Positions 7,482 to 15,540 of a DNA stretch of 28,720 nucleotides are shown here, piece after piece. The notes below the pieces were generated by a model. The model saw nothing but the letters and a program-made list of their open reading frames with translations. It was not told the origin of the DNA and searched no databases. This DNA is from Faecalibacterium sp. CAG:74. GTDB taxonomy: Bacteria > Bacillota > Clostridia > Christensenellales > Aristaeellaceae. Both the position numbers and the translations under genes were made by a program. Position 1 is the first letter of the stretch. The number at the start of each line of letters is the position of its first letter. The stretch spans positions 39,207 through 67,926 of the forward strand of contig FR899854.1 of the NCBI GenBank assembly GCA_000437595.1, in the 5' to 3' direction.

Positions 7482-9476
7482 ATGTGTGAATCGTGTAAGA
7501 AGCCGTTTTACATCACTACACCCATTTACTACCCCAGCAGCAACCTGCACATCGGTCACGCCTACTGCTCCACGGCGGCGGACTCGATGGCGCGCTTCAA
7601 GAAGCTGACGGGCTATGACGTGTACTTCCTGACCGGCACGGACGAGCATGGTCAGAAGATTGAGCGCAAGGCAAAGGAACAGGGCGTCACGCCGAAGGAG
7701 TATGTGGACAAGATTGTCGCGGGTATCAAGGATTTGTGGAAGCTGATGGACATTGATTACAGCGACTTCATCCGCACGACCGATGACCGCCACGTCAAGT
7801 GCGTGCAGAAGATTTTCAAGCAGCTGTACGATCAGGGCGACATCTACAAGTCTGAATACGAGGGATGGTACTGCACGCCTTGCGAATCCTTCTGGACGGA
7901 ATTGCAGCTCAAAGACGGCTGCTGCCCGGACTGCGGCCGCCCGGTGGAAAAGACGCGTGAAGAATCCTACTTCTTCCGCCTGCAGAAGTACGCCGAATGG
8001 CTGATTCAGTACATCGAGGAGCATCCGGACTTCATCCAGCCCGCCAGCCGCGCCAACGAGATGCTGAACAACTTCCTCCGTCCGGGGCTGGAAGACCTGT
8101 GCGTCAGCCGCACGTCCATCAAGTGGGGCATCCCCGTCACATTCGACGAGAAGCACACGGTGTATGTCTGGATTGACGCGCTGAGCAACTACATTTCCGC
8201 GCTGGGCTACGGCACGGACAATGACGCGCTGTTCCAGAAGTACTGGCCGGCGGATGTCCATCTGGTCGGCAAGGAAATTGTCCGCTTCCATACCATTATC
8301 TGGCCGATTATGCTCCACGCGCTGGGGCTGCCGCTGCCCAAGCAGGTGTTTGGCCACGGCTGGCTGGTCATCAATGGCAAGAAGATGGGCAAGAGCGTCG
8401 GCAACGTCGTTGACCCGGTCGTGCTGTGCAACCGCTATTCCTCCGACGCGGTGCGCTATTTCCTCATGCGCGAAATGCCCTTCGGCTCGGACGGCGAGTT
8501 CACGCTCAAAGCCATGCTGACGCGCATCAATTCCGACCTTGCGAATGATCTTGGCAACCTCGTCTCCCGTACGGTTGCGATGATTGAGAAGTACTTTGGC
8601 GGCACGGTTCCCGCCATCGACGCGGTGGATGAAGCTGTTGACAAGCCCATCTGGGACGAGGCGGAGCAGCTTTCCGGCAAGGTGGAGAACTACGTCAACG
8701 CCTTCCAGTTCTCCAACGCGCTGGTGGAAACATGGAAGCTCATCAGCGATTGCAACAAGTATATCGACATGACGCAACCGTGGGTGCTGGGCCGCAGCGA
8801 AGAGGGTCAGCCGCGGCTGAAGACGGTGCTGTACACGCTGGCAGAGTGCGTCCGCCGCGTCGCCGTGATGATCGGCTTCGTCATGCCGCGCACGCCGGAA
8901 CGCATTTTCGAGCAGCTGGGCGTGACCGACGACGCGCTCAAGACGTGGGATTCCGTTTGCAAGCCATTTGCCGTGCTGCCGGAAGGCCTGACGGTGCATA
9001 AGGGTGCGGCGCTGTTCCCGCGTCTGGACATCCAGAAGGAAATCGAACGCGACGCACCCGCCGAAGAGCCGAAGAAGGAAGAAAAGAAGCCTGCCGCCAA
9101 GCCTGAAAAGAAGGCGGAGAAGAAGCACGAAACGCCTGATTTTCCGGCGGAAATCGCTTTCGATGATTTCTGCAAGTGCAAGATGCAGGTGGCGCGCGTG
9201 CTGTCCTGCGAGAAGGTGGAGAAGAGCAACAAGCTCCTGCAATTCCGCCTCTCCTTCGGCAAGGACGGCGAACGCACGATTCTCTCCGGCATCGCGAAGT
9301 ATTACAAGCCCGAAGACCTCGTCGGCAAGCAGGTCGTGGCGGTCGTGAATCTCGCGCCGCGTAAGATTGCGGGCATCGAAAGTCAGGGCATGATTCTCTC
9401 CGCTGTCGATGACGAGGACAATCTGCGCCTGATGAGCGTCGGTGAGGGCGTGGAGGACGGTGCAATCATCGGATGA
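7482..9476 (+). CDS. metG: Methionyl-tRNA synthetase with C-terminal tRNA-binding domain
   Basis: This 664-residue class I synthetase charges tRNA-Met with methionine. The HIGH motif is at residues 23-26 (HIGHAY). The KMSKS loop appears as KMGKS at 301-305, a variant I regard as normal in Firmicutes. A zinc knuckle is formed by Cys131, Cys134, Cys148 and Cys151. A Lys/Glu/Ala-rich linker at about 525-550 joins the core to a C-terminal EMAP/Trbp111-type OB domain (~555-664), which raises tRNA affinity. ATG 7482 is set by TGGAGG ending 9 bases upstream; the open frame upstream lies within the T-box terminator. Expression is controlled by the T-box leader. It overlaps tatD by 4 bases. Confidence 0.97.
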   Translation: MCESCKKPFYITTPIYYPSSNLHIGHAYCSTAADSMARFKKLTGYDVYFLTGTDEHGQKIERKAKEQGVTPKEYVDKIVAGIKDLWKLMDIDYSDFIRTTDDRHVKCVQKIFKQLYDQGDIYKSEYEGWYCTPCESFWTELQLKDGCCPDCGRPVEKTREESYFFRLQKYAEWLIQYIEEHPDFIQPASRANEMLNNFLRPGLEDLCVSRTSIKWGIPVTFDEKHTVYVWIDALSNYISALGYGTDNDALFQKYWPADVHLVGKEIVRFHTIIWPIMLHALGLPLPKQVFGHGWLVINGKKMGKSVGNVVDPVVLCNRYSSDAVRYFLMREMPFGSDGEFTLKAMLTRINSDLANDLGNLVSRTVAMIEKYFGGTVPAIDAVDEAVDKPIWDEAEQLSGKVENYVNAFQFSNALVETWKLISDCNKYIDMTQPWVLGRSEEGQPRLKTVLYTLAECVRRVAVMIGFVMPRTPERIFEQLGVTDDALKTWDSVCKPFAVLPEGLTVHKGAALFPRLDIQKEIERDAPAEEPKKEEKKPAAKPEKKAEKKHETPDFPAEIAFDDFCKCKMQVARVLSCEKVEKSNKLLQFRLSFGKDGERTILSGIAKYYKPEDLVGKQVVAVVNLAPRKIAGIESQGMILSAVDDEDNLRLMSVGEGVEDGAIIG

Positions 9477-10249
9477 TGGCGCTGTTTGACTCTCATTGCC
9501 ACGTCGATGAGCCGAAATTCGACGACGACCGGGAGAATGTCCTGACCCGCATGGCGGAAGCGGGCGTCACCCGGTACGCCGTGATTGGCTCGGACATGGC
9601 GACCTCCCGGCACAGCGCGGATTTCGCAGCGGCACATCCGGGCTGCTATGCCGCCATCGGCATCCATCCGCACGAGGCGAAAGGCTTCGTGGAGGATGAT
9701 TTGCAGCGCTTGGCGGACTGGTCGAAGGAAGAGAAAGTCGTCGCCATCGGCGAAATCGGGCTGGATTACTACTATGACCTGTCACCGCGCGAAACGCAGA
9801 TGGCGGTCTGCGAGGCGCAGATGGAACTGGCGTGGGAATTGTCGCTGCCCGTGGCATATCACATCCGGGACGCGCATCAGGACATGCTGGACATCATGAA
9901 GCGCCACAGGAAGCATCTGACAGGCGGTATCATCCACTGCTTTTCCGGCAGCTGGGAGATTGCGAAGGAGTACCTGAAACTGGGGTACTTCATCAGCTTT
10001 GCGGGGCCTGTGACCTTCAAGAAAGCGCCGAAATTGCAGGAAGCCGCGGTGAATGTGCCGCTTGACCGCATCCTGATTGAGACGGACAGCCCGTACCTTT
10101 CGCCCGAACCCGTCCGCGGCCGCCGAAATGAGCCGACGAACGTGCGCTATGTGGCGGAGAAAATTGCCGCGCTGCGCGAAATTCCGCTGGAAGCGTTCGC
10201 ACAGATCACGATGCAGAACGCGCTGAATGCCTACTGCATTAAGGAATGA
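9473..10249 (+). CDS. tatD: TatD family metal-dependent hydrolase / DNase
   Basis: This 258-residue TIM-barrel protein of the amidohydrolase superfamily has the TatD motifs FDSHCHVD at the N-terminus (metal-binding His8 and His10), IGEIGLDYYYD, YHIRDAHQD, HCFSG and ETDSPYL. TatD proteins are cytoplasmic 3'-5' nucleases or related phosphoesterases; the exact substrate in this organism is unknown. The start ATG overlaps the metG stop in ATGATG, so translation is coupled; the second ATG (9476) is equally possible. A metG-tatD pair is a common Firmicutes arrangement. A terminator follows 8 bases after the stop. Confidence 0.94.
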   Translation: MMALFDSHCHVDEPKFDDDRENVLTRMAEAGVTRYAVIGSDMATSRHSADFAAAHPGCYAAIGIHPHEAKGFVEDDLQRLADWSKEEKVVAIGEIGLDYYYDLSPRETQMAVCEAQMELAWELSLPVAYHIRDAHQDMLDIMKRHRKHLTGGIIHCFSGSWEIAKEYLKLGYFISFAGPVTFKKAPKLQEAAVNVPLDRILIETDSPYLSPEPVRGRRNEPTNVRYVAEKIAALREIPLEAFAQITMQNALNAYCIKE

Positions 10250-10257
10250 GTCCATTT

Positions 10258-10290
10258 GGCTGCTCCGAGCGAATACGGGGCAGCCTTTTT
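10258..10290 (+). terminator. Rho-independent terminator after tatD
   Basis: GGCTGCTCCG (10258-10267) pairs with CGGGGCAGCC (10276-10285) with one T-G wobble and an 8-base loop, followed by TTTTT. Confidence 0.93.
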
Positions 10291-10304
10291 CTTTCCGCGT
10301 CAGG

Positions 10305-10333
10305 TTGCATCATGCGGGGAATCATGATATAAT
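10305..10333 (+). promoter_or_regulatory. Promoter of the fruK-GNAT-hydrolase-murF-like-ddl operon
   Basis: TTGCAT (10305-10310) and TATAAT (10328-10333) are 17 bases apart, with a TGA extended -10 element. It is the only clear promoter before 15439, and the five genes behind it are closely spaced. Confidence 0.8.
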
Positions 10334-10366
10334 GGGATGGACTGCTGATGATGGGGAGGTTTGCCC

Positions 10367-11290
10367 ATGCTGGCTTGTGTGTGCCTGAATCCTTCGTTTG
10401 ACCGCACGGTGTCGCTCCGTTCCTTCACGGTGGGCGATATGAACCGTGTCCTGTCCGCGCGGCAGGATGTGGGCGGCAAGGGTATCAATGTCGCCATTAC
10501 TGCGCGTCGGCTGGGCATTGCGTCCTGCGTCCTCGGCTGTGCGGGCAAAAACGGCATTGACGCGGTTCGCCGCAAGCTGGACGGCGAGCAGGTGACGCAT
10601 GTTTTCCTGCCCGTGGACGGCGACGTGCGCACGAACATGAAGATTGTCCCGCAGGACGGCACGGGCGTGACGGAGCTGAACGAACCCGGAGCGCCGGTCA
10701 ATGCGGCGAATCAGCGGGCGTTTTCGGACTTGCTGGCGGAAAAGACAGTTGCGGGACAGTATGTCGTCCTGACAGGGTCGCTGCCGCCGGAATGTCTGCC
10801 GGAGTATTACCGCGACCTGATGCTCCTCCTGCCGGAGCGCCTGTTTGTGCTGGATGTAAGCGGCGCGGCGCTGATGGCAGGGCTGGCGGCGCGTCCGTTC
10901 CTCGTCAAGCCGAACCGCAGCGAACTGCAAGCCGCCATGAACCGTCCGCTGCCGACGATGGCGGATGTGCATCAGGCGGCGCTGGAGCTGCTTGAGATGG
11001 GCGCGCAGAATGTGCTCGTGAGCCTCGGAAGCGAGGGTGCATTGTGGGTATCGGAACGCGGCGCCATGGTCGCCCCAGCGATTCCGGTTCGGGTGCAGTC
11101 CACCGTTGGTGCGGGCGACGCAATGGTCGGCGGTGTGATGACTGGCTTGGAGAAAACAGGGGACGTTCGCCGTGCGCTGGCGTATGGCGCGGCGGCGGGC
11201 TGTGCGTCGGTAATGACCGAGGGGACGCAGCTGATTCGCCCCGATGATTTTGCTGCCCTGCTTCCGCAGGTGCAGATACAGGATGTGTAA
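10367..11290 (+). CDS. fruK: 1-phosphofructokinase (PfkB family)
   Basis: This 307-residue PfkB-type sugar kinase phosphorylates fructose-1-phosphate to fructose-1,6-bisphosphate. It shows the N-terminal NPSFDRTV and VGGKGINVA motifs, the LTGSLPPE segment and the C-terminal signature TVGAGDAMVGG with catalytic Asp251. The length is normal. The neighbouring PTS transporter and DeoR-type regulator genes usually found with fruK are absent, so tagatose-6-phosphate kinase (LacC-like) is a possible alternative; the families are hard to tell apart by eye. ATG 10367 has GGGGAGG 7 bases upstream; a TTG at 10361 in the same frame is less likely. The GNAT gene starts 2 bases after the stop. Confidence 0.85.
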   Translation: MLACVCLNPSFDRTVSLRSFTVGDMNRVLSARQDVGGKGINVAITARRLGIASCVLGCAGKNGIDAVRRKLDGEQVTHVFLPVDGDVRTNMKIVPQDGTGVTELNEPGAPVNAANQRAFSDLLAEKTVAGQYVVLTGSLPPECLPEYYRDLMLLLPERLFVLDVSGAALMAGLAARPFLVKPNRSELQAAMNRPLPTMADVHQAALELLEMGAQNVLVSLGSEGALWVSERGAMVAPAIPVRVQSTVGAGDAMVGGVMTGLEKTGDVRRALAYGAAAGCASVMTEGTQLIRPDDFAALLPQVQIQDV

Positions 11291-11292
11291 GG

Positions 11293-11748
11293 ATGCTGTT
11301 TCGCAGAGTGCGTGCTGAGTTTTCCGATGGCGTGATTGACTTGCTGCCCTTGCGGCTCTATCCGCCGGAAAAAGAAATGGGATTCGGCCGCGTGTATGAC
11401 TATATGATTGTGCCGCACGGGACGCACCGGGAAGTTGGACGCATTTCCCTGCGGATGGGGGAAAGCCCCTGTGTGTACTATTTCGGGCATATTGGCTATC
11501 ATGTTGACCCGCCGTATCGCGGCAATCACTACGCGCGCCGCGCCTGTGCACTCTTGCGTCCGCTGATTGCCCTGCACGGCAAGAGCAGCGTCGTCATCAC
11601 GACTGACCCGGACAACTGGGCGAGCCGCAAGACGTGCCTGGGGCTGGGCTGCACGCTGGAAAGAACCGTGGCTGTGCCGCAGGAAATTCGCGACCGCTGG
11701 GAAATCAGCGCCGTCAAGTGCCGATACATCTGGCGAATTGACGGCTGA
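11293..11748 (+). CDS. GNAT family N-acetyltransferase
   Basis: This 151-residue protein has a GNAT fold. The segment IGYHVDPPYRGNHYARRAC (residues ~57-75) contains the acetyl-CoA binding R/Q-x-x-G-x-A-like loop, and TTDPDNWASRKTCLGLGC gives the usual C-terminal strand-helix pair of the fold. Its substrate cannot be predicted. The ATG follows the fruK stop by 2 bases without its own strong ribosome site, so it is probably translated by coupling to fruK, which suggests a shared metabolic setting. Confidence 0.8.
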   Translation: MLFRRVRAEFSDGVIDLLPLRLYPPEKEMGFGRVYDYMIVPHGTHREVGRISLRMGESPCVYYFGHIGYHVDPPYRGNHYARRACALLRPLIALHGKSSVVITTDPDNWASRKTCLGLGCTLERTVAVPQEIRDRWEISAVKCRYIWRIDG

Positions 11749-11764
11749 AAAGGAGATGCGTTTT

Positions 11765-12541
11765 GTGGAAATGACGCTTCAGGGCGTCCGCGTCCATTAT
11801 GAAATCGGCGGCCACGGCGAAAGAAAAGTGGTGCTGCTGCATGGCTGGGGCTGCTCGGAAAAGCTGATGGCGGGGATTAGCGATGCGCTCACGCCGGACA
11901 TGACCGTGCTTCGGGTGGATTTTCCGGCGCATGGCGAAAGCGGATTTCCGCCGCAGCCGTGGGGTGTGCCAGATTTCGCCGCGAATCTGCTGGAACTGCT
12001 GATGAAACTGGACTTTCTACCGTGTAGCGTGATTGCGCATTCCTTCGGCGGACGCGTGGCGATTGAGCTCGCTGCCGACCATCCGGAGCGCTTTGAAAAG
12101 CTGATTCTGACAGGCGCGGCGGGCATACGGCCCAAGCTATCCAGCGAAAAGAGCAAGAAGTCGCAGCGGTATCAGCGGCTGAAAAAGCTCGTCGGTGTAG
12201 CGAAAAAGACGCATCTCTTCGGCAGCTTGCCGGACAAGTGGCAGGAGAATCTCGTGCAGAAGTACGGCTCGCGGGATTACGCCGCCTTGTCGCCGGAAAT
12301 GCGCAAGACGTTCGTCAAGGTCGTGGGTTATGACCAGAGTGCGCTGCTTTCGCATATCAAGAACCCGACGCTGCTCATCTGGGGCGACCGCGACACGGAA
12401 ACGCCGCTGTGGATGGGGCAGCAGATGGAAAAGGAAATTGCCGACAGCGGTCTGGTGGTGCTGGAAGGCGGCACGCATTTCGCATATCTGGAGCAGGCGA
12501 CGCGCTTTCAGACGATTGTGCGTCAGTTTCTGCTGAACTGA
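11765..12541 (+). CDS. Alpha/beta hydrolase
   Basis: This 258-residue alpha/beta-hydrolase-fold protein has an oxyanion HGWG motif near residue 25, nucleophile Ser93 in AHSFGG, acid Asp208 in WGDRD and His238 in GGTHFAYLE, so the catalytic triad is complete. A Lys-rich cap region (RPKLSSEKSKKSQRYQRLKK) lies after the nucleophile elbow. No signal peptide is present. The substrate is unknown. The start is uncertain: AGGAG at 11751-11755 is 9 bases before GTG 11765, 15 before ATG 11771, and directly abuts ATG 11756; I prefer the GTG. It sits directly before a membrane-anchored MurF-like ligase and ddl, so a link to cell-wall precursor chemistry is possible but unproven. Confidence 0.85.
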   Translation: MEMTLQGVRVHYEIGGHGERKVVLLHGWGCSEKLMAGISDALTPDMTVLRVDFPAHGESGFPPQPWGVPDFAANLLELLMKLDFLPCSVIAHSFGGRVAIELAADHPERFEKLILTGAAGIRPKLSSEKSKKSQRYQRLKKLVGVAKKTHLFGSLPDKWQENLVQKYGSRDYAALSPEMRKTFVKVVGYDQSALLSHIKNPTLLIWGDRDTETPLWMGQQMEKEIADSGLVVLEGGTHFAYLEQATRFQTIVRQFLLN

Positions 12542-12566
12542 TTTGGATGGGGCAGGAGTGAATCAG

Positions 12567-14171
12567 GTGATTAACTTTCTGAAATGGCTTCCGGCGCTGG
12601 CAACCGCCTTGGCGATGCTGCTGGCACAACGGAGCCTGATGCATGATTTCCAGCTGGAAAGCTACCAGTTTCCCGGTTATTTCCGGACACTGCGGCGCAA
12701 TTGGAAGCGCGCGCTGCTGCCCGGCATCACGCTGGCGGCGTACTTGACGCTGCTGTATTTGGCGTACCGGAGCGTTGACCGGATGCTGGACATGAGCGTC
12801 GGCAAAATTCTGCTGGCGCTGGTGAATGCAGCGCTGGCGGTCGCGGGCGGCTGGTGGTGCCGGTCGATTTTCCAGCAGAAGAAGGCGAAAAAGCCGTTTG
12901 TCGTCACGATGCGCGTCAAGCGGACGTACATTGTCATGGGCGTTGTCTATACGCTGCTCTGCACGCCGATTGCGCTGCTGACAAAGGTGTACTTCTGCGG
13001 GCTGCTGCCGCTGCTGCTGCCGCTCTGGGTGGCGCTGGGCGGATTGCTGGCGTGGCCGATTGAGAAGCTCGTGAGCGAAATGTATTTCCGCGACGCGCAG
13101 AAGAAACTGGCGGCGCGCCCGGACATCATCAAAATCGGCATTACCGGCAGCTACGGCAAGACGAGCGTCAAGTTCATTCTTGGCACGATTCTGCAGGAGA
13201 AGTATCAGACACTGATTACGCCGAGCAGCTTCAATACGCCAATGGGCGTGACGAAAATCATCCGTGAGCGCCTGACGCCCGCGACGCAGGTGTTTGTGGC
13301 GGAAATGGGCGCTCGGCACGTCGGGGATATCAAGGAACTGTGTCGACTGGTGCATCCGCGTTACGGTGTGCTGACGAGCGTCGGTCCGCAGCATTTGGAC
13401 ACCTTCCATACCTTGGAACGCATCAAAAATACGAAATATGAATTGATGGACGCTGTTCCGGCGGATGGCTGCTGCTTTTTCCCGGATGACGGTGCAATCT
13501 GCCGCGAACTCTATGACCGCACGGAGAAAGAAAAGCGCCTCTGCTGTCTGCATTACAGCCCGGACGCGGACGTGTGGGCAACGGATGTGACGGTTTCCCC
13601 GATGGGCAGCCGATTCGTCCTGCATACGTCGGCGGAGGAAATCGCGTGCGAAACGCGCCTGCTGGGGGAACACAACATCCAGAACATCCTGCTTGCCGCG
13701 ACGGTTGCGCTCCATCTGGGGCTGACCATGCGGCAGGTGGCGCGCGGCATCAGCAAACTGCAGCCGGTGGAGCACCGTTTGCAGCTGATTCCGTCGCCGG
13801 GCATCACCATCATCGACGATGCGTTCAATTCCAACCCGAAGGGCGCGGAAGCGGCAGTGAAGGTACTGGGGGCGTTCCAAGCGCGGCGCATCATCATTAC
13901 CCCCGGTATGGTCGAATTGGGCGGACAGGAAGCGGCGTTCAACCGCGAATTTGGGCGGAAAATCTGCGGCAACGCGGATATCGCCATTCTCGTGGGCAAG
14001 AAACACACACAGCCGATTGCCGAAGGGCTGCTCGCAGCGGGCTTCCCGCAGGGAAATCTGCACGTCGTCGCCAGCCTCGACGAAGCGACGGCGCTCCTGC
14101 GGCAGATTGGGCGTCCCGGCGACATTGCAATGTTTGAAAACGATCTTCCGGATCACTATTCTGAAACGTAA
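12567..14171 (+). CDS. Membrane-anchored MurF-like Mur ligase
   Basis: The 534-residue protein has two parts. Residues 1 to ~175 hold four or five hydrophobic segments (about 5-22, 43-63, 73-93 and 113-155) in place of the soluble UDP-binding domain of MurF. From ~185 on it is a Mur ligase: ATP-binding GITGSYGKTSVK (Lys198), AEMGARHVGDIK, TSVGPQHLDTFHT, GEHNIQN, then the C-terminal IDDAFNSNPKGAEAA and ITPGMVELGG, which resemble MurF (YNANP and GDMLELG). MurF adds D-Ala-D-Ala to UDP-MurNAc-tripeptide, and the next gene is ddl, which makes that dipeptide. The membrane part suggests a lipid-linked substrate or membrane-localised ligation; this is inference. GTG 12567 is preferred, with AGGAG 8 bases upstream. 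Whether the genome also has an ordinary murF cannot be seen here. Confidence 0.78.
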   Translation: MINFLKWLPALATALAMLLAQRSLMHDFQLESYQFPGYFRTLRRNWKRALLPGITLAAYLTLLYLAYRSVDRMLDMSVGKILLALVNAALAVAGGWWCRSIFQQKKAKKPFVVTMRVKRTYIVMGVVYTLLCTPIALLTKVYFCGLLPLLLPLWVALGGLLAWPIEKLVSEMYFRDAQKKLAARPDIIKIGITGSYGKTSVKFILGTILQEKYQTLITPSSFNTPMGVTKIIRERLTPATQVFVAEMGARHVGDIKELCRLVHPRYGVLTSVGPQHLDTFHTLERIKNTKYELMDAVPADGCCFFPDDGAICRELYDRTEKEKRLCCLHYSPDADVWATDVTVSPMGSRFVLHTSAEEIACETRLLGEHNIQNILLAATVALHLGLTMRQVARGISKLQPVEHRLQLIPSPGITIIDDAFNSNPKGAEAAVKVLGAFQARRIIITPGMVELGGQEAAFNREFGRKICGNADIAILVGKKHTQPIAEGLLAAGFPQGNLHVVASLDEATALLRQIGRPGDIAMFENDLPDHYSET

Positions 14172-14201
14172 GGAAGCTCTGACGAATCAATCAGAGATTC
14201 C
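14172..14201 (+). other. Operon-internal hairpin before ddl
   Basis: GGAAGCTCTGA (14172-14182) pairs with TCAGAGATTCC (14191-14201), 10 of 11 positions, with an 8-base loop. It begins directly after the MurF-like stop codon and has no T tract, so it is not a normal terminator. It may act in RNA processing or stability between the two genes. The ddl ribosome site AAGGAG follows 8 bases later. Confidence 0.6.
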
Positions 14202-14224
14202 GTAAAGGCAAGGAGATTTTTGTT

Positions 14225-15439
14225 ATGGCAAAGGTTCAGCTCGGTGTGATTTTCGGTTCCCGCAGCTGTGAGCGCGAGGTATCCATCATCAGCGCGGTGC
14301 AGCTGATGAACCATGTGGACAGCGAAAAGTACGACGTCATCCCGGTGTATATCGGCGAAAACGGCGTCTGGTATACGGGGAATGCGCTCCGCCGCATCGA
14401 GACGTACACGCCCTTTGACCCGAACAAAGCGGGCATCGAAGCCGTTGCGCTGGACGTGACGGCGGGTTCGGGCGCGCTGCTGGCGAACCGTCCTGGCAAG
14501 GGGCTGTTCTCTCATCCAACGCAGGTCATGGTAGCGCGGCTGGAAGTTTGCGTTATCGTCATGCATGGGCTGAACGGCGAGGACGGCACGCTGCAGGGAA
14601 TGCTGGAACTGGCGAATCTGCCGTACACGTCCACGGGCGTGGCAGGCAGCGCCATCGGCATGGACAAAATCATGATGAAGCAGTTCTTCCGCGGCGCGGG
14701 GACGCTGCCGTGTCTGCCGGACTGCTGGTTCACGCGCGCCATGTATCAGCAGGACAAAAACGCCGTGCTGGACAAGGTGGAGAAGGAACTGGGCTATCCG
14801 GTGTTCGTCAAGCCCGCGAACCTCGGCTCGTCTATCGGTGTCAGCCGTGCGGATGACCGCGAAGGGCTGACGGACAGCCTTGAACTGGCGTTTGAGTACG
14901 ACCGCCGCGTGCTGGTTGAGAAGGGGCTGGATCACCCGATTGAGCTGAACTGCTCCGTACTGGGCTACGATGGCGACGTGGAAGCCAGCCCGATTGAGAT
15001 GCCGCTGTCGGGTCAGCAGTTCCTCGATTTCAAGGAGAAGTATCTTGCCAATGGCGGCTCGAAGGGCATGGCGAGCCTGCACCGTGTGCTGCCCGCGCCG
15101 ATTGAGGACAGCCTGCGCGATAAGATTCAGGCAATGTCCTGCGATATTTTCCGGATGCTGGACTGCAAGGGCGTTGTGCGCATCGACTACATGTTTGACC
15201 GCGCGTCCGAGCAGGTATACATCACTGAAATCAACACGATTCCCGGCTCGCTGGCATTCTACCTGTGGGAGAACAAGGGCGTGAAGTATTCGCAGCTGAT
15301 TGACCGCATGGTGGACTGCGCGCGCAAGGCGCACGAAGACCGCAACATGCGCAATTATGCTTATTCCTCCGATATTTTGAAGGGCGTTTCGCTCGGCGGC
15401 GCGAAGGGCGCAAAGGGGAGCAAGGGCAGCAAATTCTAA
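14225..15439 (+). CDS. ddl: D-alanine--D-alanine ligase
   Basis: This 404-residue ATP-grasp enzyme joins two D-alanines for peptidoglycan precursors. Motifs include CEREVSIISA at the N-terminus, HGLNGEDGTLQGMLE, GYPVFVKPANLGSSIGVS (ATP binding), FKEKY in the omega loop, and ITEINTIPG (Mg binding). The EKY Tyr corresponds to Tyr216 of E. coli DdlB, which favours D-Ala-D-Ala over D-Ala-D-Lac, so this is not read as a resistance ligase. The usual GG start of the first motif is GS here (FGSRS). The C-terminus ends in a basic low-complexity tail, GGAKGAKGSKGSKF, beyond the enzyme fold. ATG 14225 has AAGGAG 9 bases upstream. The gene pairs functionally with the upstream MurF-like ligase. Confidence 0.95.
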   Translation: MAKVQLGVIFGSRSCEREVSIISAVQLMNHVDSEKYDVIPVYIGENGVWYTGNALRRIETYTPFDPNKAGIEAVALDVTAGSGALLANRPGKGLFSHPTQVMVARLEVCVIVMHGLNGEDGTLQGMLELANLPYTSTGVAGSAIGMDKIMMKQFFRGAGTLPCLPDCWFTRAMYQQDKNAVLDKVEKELGYPVFVKPANLGSSIGVSRADDREGLTDSLELAFEYDRRVLVEKGLDHPIELNCSVLGYDGDVEASPIEMPLSGQQFLDFKEKYLANGGSKGMASLHRVLPAPIEDSLRDKIQAMSCDIFRMLDCKGVVRIDYMFDRASEQVYITEINTIPGSLAFYLWENKGVKYSQLIDRMVDCARKAHEDRNMRNYAYSSDILKGVSLGGAKGAKGSKGSKF

Positions 15440-15502
15440 TACTATTTCCTGCATTCGCCTGCGCCATCCGCTTGCGCATTCTTATCTGAGAAATAGCATC
15501 AA
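15437..15502 (+). repeat. Intergenic hairpin repeat, copy A (after ddl)
   Basis: This 66-base segment, beginning at the ddl stop codon, matches 18246-18310 at 56 of 66 aligned positions. It can fold into an outer stem (CTATTTC with GAAATAG) and an inner stem (TGCGC with GCGCA, 9-base loop). No T tract follows, so it is not a standard terminator. The same geometry recurs in copy B. Confidence 0.8.
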
Positions 15503-15540
15503 TCAACACAAATGCAAAATCCATGAAGGAGGGAAAATGC

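Noticed and set aside
7455..9242. Minus-strand 595-residue ORF opposite metG
   Set aside because: It is an antisense shadow of metG, with composition typical of reverse-frame translation and no motifs.
12375..14156. Minus-strand 593-residue ORF opposite the MurF-like gene
   Set aside because: The opposite strand encodes a Mur ligase with clear motifs; this frame is open only because of codon bias.
14225..15439. Ddl as a vancomycin-resistance type D-Ala-D-Lac or D-Ala-D-Ser ligase
   Set aside because: The omega loop has FKEKY with the Tyr typical of D-Ala-D-Ala ligases, and no vanH, vanT, vanX or vanRS-like gene is nearby.
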